The position numbers and the translations under genes were made by a program. Below the pieces are notes generated by a model, which was not told the DNA's origin, did not search any database, and worked only from the letters and a program-made list of their open reading frames with translations. This document shows positions 1 to 5,621 of a DNA stretch of 5,666 nt, one piece after another. Each line of letters opens with the position of its first letter. Within the stretch, counting starts at the first letter, position 1. The DNA comes from an uncultured Treponema sp. GTDB lineage: Bacteria > Spirochaetota > Spirochaetia > Treponematales > Treponemataceae. The stretch spans positions 1 to 5,666 of the forward strand of contig CAJPPE010000123.1 of NCBI GenBank assembly GCA_905372345.1, in the 5' to 3' direction.

Positions 1-2
1 CC

Positions 3-365
3 TTCGGTTTTTTAATACCAATGCTCGTGGTATTCGTTATTTTTTATTTTTTGCTTATACGCCCGCAGAAAAAAGAACAGCAAAAGACCGAAAGAATGAT
101 TTCTCAGCTTCAAAAGGGAGATAAGATCATCACTATCGGCGGTATTCACGGTGTTGTGAGCTCCACAAAAGAAAAAACCATTATCATAAAAGTTGATGAC
201 AACTGCAAAATTGAAATTAACCGTTCTGCAGTAGGTGCCGTTTTAAAAGATGAGCCTCCAAAGCCCGATTTCGGCGGTGAAGGCGAAAAAAAGAAACCTT
301 TATTCGGAAAAAAATCCAATAATTCCGAAAACGGCGGCACAGCTTCACAAAACGAATCAAAATAA
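3..365 (+). CDS. yajC: Sec translocase accessory subunit YajC, 5' end missing
   Basis: This is a small single-span inner-membrane protein that associates with SecD and SecF in the accessory complex of the SecYEG translocon. The frame is open to the left edge of the window. The visible residues before the ATG at 21 (FGFLIP) continue the hydrophobic helix typical of the family, so that ATG is internal and the true start lies upstream, probably by 10 to 25 codons. The helix ends in the family signature FYFLLIRPQKK, followed by a charged cytoplasmic region containing LQKGDKIITIGGIHGVV, which matches the conserved YajC core. The tail from about 240 onward is low-complexity, rich in Lys, Gly, Asn and Ser, and probably disordered. 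The gene stops with TAA 49 bases before secD and is very likely its operon partner. Identity is nearly certain from the motif and the synteny. Confidence 0.95.
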   Translation, partial: FGFLIPMLVVFVIFYFLLIRPQKKEQQKTERMISQLQKGDKIITIGGIHGVVSSTKEKTIIIKVDDNCKIEINRSAVGAVLKDEPPKPDFGGEGEKKKPLFGKKSNNSENGGTASQNESK

Positions 366-372
366 AACAATT

Positions 373-396
373 TGCGGTTTTAGCACTAAAACCGCA
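373..396 (+). other. Perfect hairpin in the yajC-secD intergenic region
   Basis: The arms TGCGGTTTTAG (373-383) and CTAAAACCGCA (386-396) are exact reverse complements. In practice they would form a stem of about 10 pairs closed by a four-base loop. The + strand has no U-run after the stem (it continues GCTATTTGGAG), so this is not a standard terminator for yajC. The hairpin ends 7 bases before the secD ribosome binding site. It could mark an mRNA processing or stability point, or modulate secD translation. The structure is seen directly and the role is inferred. Confidence 0.7.
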
Positions 397-403
397 GCTA
401 TTT

Positions 404-407
404 GGAG
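404..407 (+). promoter_or_regulatory. secD ribosome binding site
   Basis: GGAG lies 7 bases upstream of the ATG at 415. It supports this start for secD and sits just downstream of the intergenic hairpin. Confidence 0.75.
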
Positions 408-414
408 ATAAATA

Positions 415-2196
415 ATGAGTAAAAGAGTTAGATTTATCATTGTTCTTCTTGTCATTGCCTTGTGCTTTGTTTTCTTACACCCTACCCTCAAATGGTATTT
501 TTGGACGGAAAAAGAAGATAAGGCTTTGGCTTTGGCATCAAGAGAAAAGATTAAAGACTATTCCGAAAACATGGCAAGAGCTGATGTTGATAGGCTTATA
601 GAAATGGCTGCTTCAAACTCAACAGAGCCTCTTTCGGAAAAATATGCTCCTATTATTAAAGAAGCTAAGGCTCGTAGAAAGGCCTTGGGTATGGAGATTC
701 CCTCACAGTGGACGGCACAAGAAGTTGTTGCAAGCTTTAAGCTTTCATCCAAGGAAAAGTTCATTACCGCAGCTCAGCCTATTTTAGAAACTGCGTATAG
801 GGATTCAATTTTAGGTATAAAAAACTATCAAACAAATGCCGTTAAACTGGGACTTGACTTATCAGGCGGTATGTTGGTTATTATCAAAGCCGACTTGGAT
901 GCTGCAATTTCTGCCGATGGAGCAAGCAATGAGACAATAGCAGATTCAAAGAAAGCCGCAATGACTTTGGCCATGGACACCCTCCGAAGCCGAATAGATA
1001 AGTTCGGTCTTACAGACCCTGTAATTAGACGCCAAGGGGATGATAGAATTTATATTGAAATGCCGGGAGCAGCCGATGCAGATAAGATAAACTCCATTAT
1101 CATGGGACGAGGTATTTTAGCCTTCCATATAGTGGATGATGAGGCTACTCAAACCTTTAGGGAATATTATCGAAACAATCCGGGAAAAACTTTTGATGCC
1201 GAATACAATCTTTTAAACCCCGAAATTATTCCTGAAGACTGTATGGTACTGGGTGTATATCACAAGGACGCTTACGGTATAGATGAAAGAGATGATAGAG
1301 AACCCTTCCTCGTCGTAAAAAAACAGGCAGGCCTTGAAGGAAAACACCTCGTAAGTGCCGACACTTCAACAGATCAAAGATCCAATAACCCGCTTGTAAA
1401 CTTTTCTCTCGATGCTGAAGGAGCGAAGATATTTGCAGAATTAACTACAAGCAATGTAGGAAAAAGGCTTGCCATAGTTTCTGACAATAAGATAAAATCA
1501 GCTCCGAACCTCAAGGAGCCTATCACCGGAGGTTCGGGAAGCATAAGCGGAATGTCTGCAACGGAAGCAAACAATCTTAAAACCGTTTTACGGACTGCAT
1601 GGCTAAATGTTCCGCTCCAGCTTGAAACTCAGCAGGTTGTAGGAGCCAGCTTAGGCGACGAAAAGATTAACGAAGGTATTAAGGCATTGCAGTGGGGCTT
1701 AATTGCCGTCTTGATTTTTATGCTTGTATTCTATAAGGAAGCCGGAATCAATGCTTGTATTGCTCAAATTTTAAACCTTTATATAATGTTCAGTGTCCTT
1801 TCGGCCTTCAATTTAACTCTTACCTTGCCCAGTATTGCAGGTATGATTTTAACCATCGGTATGGCAGTTGATGCTAACGTTGTAGTTTTTGAAAGAATAA
1901 AAGAAGAGCTAAGACTTGGTAAAACAAGAGAAGCCTCCATAAACGCAGGTTTTGAACATGCTTTTTCTGCAATTATGGACTCAAACATTACAACATTCAT
2001 TGCAGCCTTCTTTTTATCAATTCTCGGAACAGGCCCGATTAAAGGCTTTGCATACAGCTTAGCCATAGGTGTTGTGTCCTCCGTATTTACCGCTTTGTTT
2101 GTTTCACGCTTAATATTTGATTTCGGAACTCAAACTCTAAAATTCAATAAGATTCATATCAGCTGGAGGAAGTTAGAAAATGAAAAAAATAATTAG
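415..2196 (+). CDS. secD: Protein translocase subunit SecD
   Basis: SecD is an RND-type membrane protein that, with SecF, uses the ion gradient to help pull exported proteins through SecYEG on the extracytoplasmic side. The 593 residues show transmembrane helix 1 at about 6-22, the signature LDLSGG at 147-152 opening the P1 region, IYIEMPGA at 212-219, a P1-head-like segment to about 400, and LGDEKINEGI at 413-422. A five-helix membrane domain spans about 424-570 and carries the hallmark GMAVDANVVVFERIKEE at 482-498, which includes the conserved Asp485. Residues 31-143 form a charged, probably helical stretch before LDLSGG that is much longer than the short linker in typical SecD proteins. 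The usual RxGALPxP segment reads RTAWLNVP (393-400), a divergent version. GGAG 7 bases upstream supports the start, and the TAG stop lies inside secF. Identity is very secure. Confidence 0.98.
   Translation: MSKRVRFIIVLLVIALCFVFLHPTLKWYFWTEKEDKALALASREKIKDYSENMARADVDRLIEMAASNSTEPLSEKYAPIIKEAKARRKALGMEIPSQWTAQEVVASFKLSSKEKFITAAQPILETAYRDSILGIKNYQTNAVKLGLDLSGGMLVIIKADLDAAISADGASNETIADSKKAAMTLAMDTLRSRIDKFGLTDPVIRRQGDDRIYIEMPGAADADKINSIIMGRGILAFHIVDDEATQTFREYYRNNPGKTFDAEYNLLNPEIIPEDCMVLGVYHKDAYGIDERDDREPFLVVKKQAGLEGKHLVSADTSTDQRSNNPLVNFSLDAEGAKIFAELTTSNVGKRLAIVSDNKIKSAPNLKEPITGGSGSISGMSATEANNLKTVLRTAWLNVPLQLETQQVVGASLGDEKINEGIKALQWGLIAVLIFMLVFYKEAGINACIAQILNLYIMFSVLSAFNLTLTLPSIAGMILTIGMAVDANVVVFERIKEELRLGKTREASINAGFEHAFSAIMDSNITTFIAAFFLSILGTGPIKGFAYSLAIGVVSSVFTALFVSRLIFDFGTQTLKFNKIHISWRKLENEKNN
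2165..2170 (+). promoter_or_regulatory. secF ribosome binding site inside secD
   Basis: GGAGGA lies within the last codons of secD, 9 bases before the secF ATG at 2180. Because secF starts 17 bases before secD ends, this strong site fixes the overlapping start and suggests translational coupling that would keep the two subunits in balance. Confidence 0.85.
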
Positions 2197-3421
2197 TTTT
2201 TCAAAATTTTTCGTTCCGGGCATTATTTTCAGTATAGGACTTATGGCCTTTGGAATTATAGGTTATTTTACCAAAGGAATAAATTTCGGTATTGACTTTC
2301 AAGCAGGTTTTATCGAAAAGGTAAAAATAGCCCCTACAGCGGTAGAGCTTTCTTATGAGGGGCCTTTAACAGTTTCTTTTTCGCAAAGTTTATCCGATGT
2401 TTCAATTACTACAACATCTTTAGATGGTGAAAGTAAATCCTATGTCTTCAATCTTGCCGATAGCCCGGCTCTTAAAGACTTTGCTGACGGCCTTGCTTCT
2501 ATTGAAGGCTTAAAGGTAAAAATTACAGCTTCGGAAAATGTTCTTCTTAAAAACTTGTTTTCCGACTCGGAATCTTCTTCCCGTCTTTCAGCTGATGTGT
2601 TTAGACTTCATCATTTGGAAAAGGGGCTCCAACCGATAAGTACCGATGAGGTTCGCCATGCACTTTCTTCAATACCCTCAGTTTCGGTTCAGCAGTTGGG
2701 AACACCTGAAGACAGGTATTTTCAGATAAGACTTGCCGATGACGGAAAATATGAAGATGCAAACAAGGAATTACGCTCGATTATAAACTCTGCTTTAAAC
2801 GCAGCCTACGGCCCGGAAAACATTGCAGTTATGGGAACGGACTTTGTAGGTTCCCGCTTTTCTTCTTCATTGGCACAGCAGGCAATATGGCTGGTGAGCG
2901 GAGCCTTGGTTCTAATCTTTGTTTATGCAATGTTCCGCTTTCAGTGGAATTTTTCGCTTGCGGCAATTTTTGCTTTGCTCCACGATACAATCGTAATGAT
3001 TATGTTTATCTCGTGGACTCAGATGGAATTTAATTCTACAACGATAGCGGCCATTCTTACGATTATAGGTTATTCTATAAACGACACAATCGTTATCTTT
3101 GACCGCATCCGCGAAAAGATTAATCTTGAACCGAGACTTGAATGTAACGAGGTTTTGGATAAGGCCTTAAGCGAAGTGTTTACCCGAACAATTATTACAA
3201 CTCTCACGACGATGGCAGCGGCTGCAGCTCTTTATCTGTTTACCACCGATTCAATGAAAGATTTTGCTCTAGCCTTAATTGTAGGTCTTATAAGCGGAAC
3301 CTATTCGTCAATCTATATTGCGTCTTATTTTATCGCTCTTACCTCCAAGGGTAAAAAAGCCGGAGAGATGATTACCAGAGGTAAAAAAGCCTCTGGTGAA
3401 CTTTCAGGAGCGGTTATCTAA
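2180..3421 (+). CDS. secF: Protein translocase subunit SecF
   Basis: SecF is the partner of SecD in the proton- or sodium-driven Sec accessory complex. The protein has 413 residues, against a little over 300 for typical free-standing SecF. Transmembrane helix 1 is at about 12-30 and is followed by GINFGIDFQAGF (33-44), the SecF GIDFxGG signature with Ala in place of the first Gly. The family-typical extracytoplasmic fold resumes at ISTDEVRHALSSIPSVSVQQLG (starting at 153) and runs to the RFSSSLAQQAIW segment (226-237). Four or five further helices follow between about 236 and 388, with HDT at 268-270 and the diagnostic GYSINDTIVIFDRIRE at 297-312. The extra length lies mainly at about 52-150, with no evident match to the SecF core. 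The C-terminus is basic, with GKKA occurring twice. The gene overlaps secD by 17 bases and is followed by a terminator. Confidence 0.98.
   Translation: MKKIISFSKFFVPGIIFSIGLMAFGIIGYFTKGINFGIDFQAGFIEKVKIAPTAVELSYEGPLTVSFSQSLSDVSITTTSLDGESKSYVFNLADSPALKDFADGLASIEGLKVKITASENVLLKNLFSDSESSSRLSADVFRLHHLEKGLQPISTDEVRHALSSIPSVSVQQLGTPEDRYFQIRLADDGKYEDANKELRSIINSALNAAYGPENIAVMGTDFVGSRFSSSLAQQAIWLVSGALVLIFVYAMFRFQWNFSLAAIFALLHDTIVMIMFISWTQMEFNSTTIAAILTIIGYSINDTIVIFDRIREKINLEPRLECNEVLDKALSEVFTRTIITTLTTMAAAAALYLFTTDSMKDFALALIVGLISGTYSSIYIASYFIALTSKGKKAGEMITRGKKASGELSGAVI
3374..3397 (+). repeat. Inverted repeat near the secF 3' end, with an overlapping direct repeat
   Basis: ACCAGAGG (3374-3381) and CCTCTGGT (3390-3397) are exact reverse complements around an eight-base A-rich loop, inside the last codons of secF. 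The loop and its edges also form the second copy of GGTAAAAAAGCC, which occurs at 3350-3361 and 3380-3391, exactly 30 bases apart and in frame. Both copies encode GKKA. It could be a 3'-end mRNA structure or simply repetitive coding for a basic tail. Confidence 0.5.
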
Positions 3422-3458
3422 CAAGATAGAATAAATCTCAGTAGAGAATTTTAAGCCA

Positions 3459-3491
3459 AGCGGCCGGTTTTAAAAATCGGCTGCTTTTTTT
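3459..3491 (+). terminator. Intrinsic terminator of the yajC-secD-secF operon
   Basis: The arms AGCGGCCG (3459-3466) and CGGCTGCT (3478-3485) pair over eight positions with one G-U wobble. The 11-base A/T loop may pair further, and a run of T follows (3485-3491). The structure begins 37 bases after the secF stop. The T-run overlaps the TAA of the convergent gene (3490-3492). Read on the - strand, the G-U pair becomes an A-C mismatch and no T-run follows, so it is better suited to ending the + strand transcript than to acting in both directions. Confidence 0.88.
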
Positions 3492-4638
3492 ATGAGTTTT
3501 GAGCTATTTGTTTTAAAGTCTCGGCAACTTGTTTAACTTCTTCAAAGGTATTAAAAGAAGAAAAACTAAAGCGGACTATGCCCTGCTCTTCGGTTCCGAG
3601 GGCCTTGTGTACCAAGGGAGCACAGTGGGCACCCGGCCGGCTTGCGATACCGAACTCTTCATCGAGAGCACGGCTTACTTCTCCCGAAGGAATATCTCCT
3701 ATGTTTATACCTACGACCGCCCCTGTTTTTTCGCTCCAAGGATTTCCGTATATTTTAAGATTAGGAATAGTTTTTATTTCCTCGATAAAAAGCAATTTTA
3801 AATCGGCCAATTTCTTTTGAATGGAAGTAATTCCTGTTTTTAAAATGTAGGAAGCCCCGGCATTTAAGCCCATAAAGGACGGAACATTCATGGTGCCCGC
3901 TTCAAAGATGTCGGGCATCTCGGATGGGTGAGTTTTATCGAAAGAGTGAACTCCGCTTCCTCCTGAAAAAACGGGAGCAAACTCGAAATTTCCGTTTACG
4001 ATAATACCACCCGTACCCTGAGGCCCGTAGAGCCCCTTGTGGCCGGTAAAACAAAAAATGCTTTGCTCATATTTTGATACGTCTATAGGAATTGTACCCG
4101 CACTTTGCGAAGCATCTACAATTAAGATTAGACTGTGTTTTTTGCAGATAGAATGAACATAGCCCAAGTCACAGATTGAGCCTACCACGTTTGAGCAGTG
4201 GTTTACGATAATTGCTTTGGTGTTTGATTTGACCTCTTTTTCGATTAGCTCATAGCACAAAAAGCCGTCGTGGATAGGGATAATAGAAAGTTCGACTCCA
4301 TCTTTTTCGAGCTGATAAAGAGGGCGCAAGACCGAGTTATGTTCAAAAACGGTGGTTATGATGTGAGTATTTTCTTTGCCTGAAAAAAGGCTTTTTATGA
4401 CTAGGTTTAAGGCAGATGTAGCATTTTGACAAAGGGCAACATTTAAGGGATTTTTTATATTAAAAAGCTTTGCCAAGGTTTGCCTTGTTTTAAAAAGCTC
4501 TGCGAGAGCTGCATGAGCCGTACTATGAGCTCCTCTCCCCGGATTCCCGAATTGATGTGAAGCAATCCCCTTAAATACCTCTTGCCCCACACTTTCCGGC
4601 TTTTGAAGGGTGGTTGCGCTATTATCAAGATAGATCAT
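3490..4638 (-). CDS. Class V aminotransferase, cysteine desulfurase / selenocysteine lyase type
   Basis: This is a PLP enzyme predicted to remove sulfur or selenium from (seleno)cysteine, leaving alanine and a persulfide or selenide for delivery. The 382 residues begin MIYLDNSATT, the standard N-terminus of the family. Visible active-site features are His100 (FEHNSVLRP, ring stacking), Asp175 and Gln178 (DASQSAG), the Schiff-base lysine Lys201 in TGHKGLYGPQG, and Cys339 in RPGAHCAPLVHKALGT, the likely chalcogen-accepting cysteine. The length and motifs fit the EF2568-like cysteine desulfurase subfamily, which is often found near selenium genes, better than IscS. The frame extends upstream to a TTG at 4650, but that codon has its nearest purine run almost adjoining it. 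The ATG at 4638 has GTGGA 5 bases before it and matches the family start, so it is chosen here. The start overlaps the DUF3343 gene by 14 bases, and the stop abuts the secF terminator. Whether it prefers cysteine or selenocysteine cannot be read from the sequence. Confidence 0.93.
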   Translation of the reverse strand: MIYLDNSATTLQKPESVGQEVFKGIASHQFGNPGRGAHSTAHAALAELFKTRQTLAKLFNIKNPLNVALCQNATSALNLVIKSLFSGKENTHIITTVFEHNSVLRPLYQLEKDGVELSIIPIHDGFLCYELIEKEVKSNTKAIIVNHCSNVVGSICDLGYVHSICKKHSLILIVDASQSAGTIPIDVSKYEQSIFCFTGHKGLYGPQGTGGIIVNGNFEFAPVFSGGSGVHSFDKTHPSEMPDIFEAGTMNVPSFMGLNAGASYILKTGITSIQKKLADLKLLFIEEIKTIPNLKIYGNPWSEKTGAVVGINIGDIPSGEVSRALDEEFGIASRPGAHCAPLVHKALGTEEQGIVRFSFSSFNTFEEVKQVAETLKQIAQNS

Positions 4639-4978
4639 ATTTTTCCACAAACCTTTTATTTGTTTCTATTTTTAAAAGATAAGTTCCCGTATAAGGAATT
4701 TCGGCCTCGGTTAAAAGGCGTGAAGCCATTTTTATGCCTTCTTCATTTACCCGTAGAACCAAACCGCAGCCCGCAGAAATTTCAGGCGGAAGAGGAATAA
4801 GCCTCGCCTCAGTCAGGCCATCGATTGCACTTGAAGCCGAAGAAGAAAAATCTCCCGAAGTTTCCAATGCTTCAGCATCGGAAACTTCAGCTGAAGCCAT
4901 AACTTCGCCAGCAGTTATGGCTTCAGCGGCTATCGCATGATGAGAAGACGAAAACGAAAAAACTCCGTAGGTTTTCAA
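4625..4978 (-). CDS. DUF3343 family protein with an internal insertion
   Basis: This is a small soluble protein of unknown biochemical function, from a family repeatedly found with YedF and cysteine desulfurase-like genes in selenium-linked clusters. A putative Se/S carrier role is inferred from that context. Of the 117 residues, the N-terminal block YGVFSFSSSHHAIAAEA (4-20) and the C-terminal block RLIPLPPEISAGCGLVLR (59-76), with the conserved Cys71, match the family pattern. Family members are usually about 75-90 residues and place these blocks roughly 10 residues apart. Here about 38 residues intervene, rich in Ser, Ala and Glu, so residues of roughly 23-56 look like an insertion. The start is a TTG, because an in-frame TAA lies five codons upstream and no ATG occurs before the insertion. 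CGGAA 7 to 8 bases upstream is a plausible ribosome binding site. The TGA stop overlaps the downstream desulfurase start, consistent with coupling. Confidence 0.85.
   Translation of the reverse strand: MKTYGVFSFSSSHHAIAAEAITAGEVMASAEVSDAEALETSGDFSSSASSAIDGLTEARLIPLPPEISAGCGLVLRVNEEGIKMASRLLTEAEIPYTGTYLLKIETNKRFVEKYDLS
4857..4888. repeat. Inverted repeat A within the DUF3343 insertion
   Basis: GAAGTTTCC (4857-4865) pairs with GGAAACTTC (4880-4888). After one A-C mismatch, ATGC (4867-4870) pairs with GCAT (4875-4878) around a four-base loop TTCA. It encodes residues 31-41 of the DUF3343 protein and lies one base from inverted repeat B. Confidence 0.8.
4890..4927. repeat. Inverted repeat B, 15-bp perfect arms, at the DUF3343 insertion boundary
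   Basis: GCTGAAGCCATAACT (4890-4904) and AGTTATGGCTTCAGC (4913-4927) are exact reverse complements separated by eight bases. The arm at 4913-4927 encodes conserved residues AEAIT (18-22) on the - strand. The other arm falls in the extra segment (residues 26-30), so it looks like an inverted copy of adjacent host sequence. The 12-base palindrome CTTCAGCTGAAG (4885-4896) joins repeats A and B. Confidence 0.85.
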
Positions 4979-5018
4979 ATCTTTATTCCGTTATTCTTTT
5001 TTGCTATACTTTGGTAAA

Positions 5019-5612
5019 CTATGGGCGTACTACAAAGTGGGTACGCATAATTTCGGTAATGCGGTACATATTTGTAGGGGTTCCTACCTTGAGCTTTTCT
5101 TTAAGTCCGTAAAAGTCAAGACACAAGCCGCAAGACAAAACCTCACAGCCTTGAGAGGCAAGAGCCTTTAAGTCGTTTACGGTTTTTTCGTTTTCGGTTG
5201 TAAGCTTTACACCCGAATTATAGCAGACAACAAACTTGGGAAGCACATCCTGTTCCGTGAGTGCATAGATAAAACCTTCTAAAAGTTTTTTGCCGAAGCC
5301 TTCATCTCCGGAACCCATCTGATCCGAGTTTATCACAACGGCATACTCCCCGCTTGAAGTTTGAGGAACGGCAACAGGATTTAAATTTACACCGTCTTTT
5401 GCCTTTAAAAGAACGGTAAACTCTTTTTCCGAAATCTTGTTTACCTCAACCCCTATGCCGAGCTGAGCCGCCATCTTTGAAAGGTTTTGAGTTGCAACCT
5501 CATTATCCACCTTGACCGAGATATTTTCTTTACCCGTATTTTCCCTGACAGCCTTTTTCGCCATAATAACGGGAATAGGACAAGCCTGTCCCATCGCATT
5601 TACTTCTATCAT
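5019..5612 (-). CDS. yedF: Selenium metabolism protein YedF (TusA-like plus DsrE-like)
   Basis: This two-domain protein belongs to the YedF family found in bacteria that use selenium, where it is proposed to carry or traffic sulfur or selenium. The exact reaction is not established. Residues 1-72 form the TusA-like sulfurtransferase domain, with the diagnostic CPIP at 11-14 (Cys11 is the expected chalcogen-carrying residue). Residues about 88-197 form a DsrE/F-like domain with VVINSDQMGSGDEGFGKKLL (92-111) and the YedF-typical CEVLSCGLCLDFYGLKEKL (156-174), which contains Cys156, Cys161 and Cys164. Cys130 is a further candidate. The total of 197 residues fits the family. The ATG at 5612 has GAGG 5 bases upstream. 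It is the first gene of the - strand unit, 40 bases before the DUF3343 gene. The C-terminus NMYRITEIMRTHFVVRP is slightly longer than the conserved core. There are no in-frame TGA codons, so it is not itself a selenoprotein. Confidence 0.94.
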   Translation of the reverse strand: MIEVNAMGQACPIPVIMAKKAVRENTGKENISVKVDNEVATQNLSKMAAQLGIGVEVNKISEKEFTVLLKAKDGVNLNPVAVPQTSSGEYAVVINSDQMGSGDEGFGKKLLEGFIYALTEQDVLPKFVVCYNSGVKLTTENEKTVNDLKALASQGCEVLSCGLCLDFYGLKEKLKVGTPTNMYRITEIMRTHFVVRP

Positions 5613-5617
5613 AACAA

Positions 5618-5621
5618 CCTC
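5618..5621 (-). promoter_or_regulatory. yedF ribosome binding site
   Basis: The - strand reads GAGG followed by five bases and then the ATG at 5612. This is the clearest ribosome binding site of the - strand unit and fixes the yedF start. Confidence 0.75.

Noticed and set aside
1374..2066. Open frames on the - strand inside secD
   Set aside because: They are antisense to conserved SecD motifs, have no ribosome binding site, and resemble no known protein.
3436..3447. TCTC AGTA GAGA hairpin as a - strand terminator for the desulfurase unit
   Set aside because: Only four pairs form and the T-rich stretch beyond is irregular, so the evidence is too weak to call.
3529..3820. Two overlapping open frames on the + strand opposite the desulfurase 3' end
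   Set aside because: They lie antisense to strongly conserved desulfurase coding sequence, overlap each other, and show no family motif.
4625..4627. TGA ending the DUF3343 gene as a possible selenocysteine codon, given the selenium context
   Set aside because: The protein already ends past the family's conserved region, the TGA lies inside the start of the next gene, and no cysteine-aligned motif surrounds it.
4734..4940. Open frame on the + strand opposite the DUF3343 gene
   Set aside because: It is a shadow of the - strand gene, kept open partly by the inverted repeats. It has no ribosome binding site and no recognisable protein.
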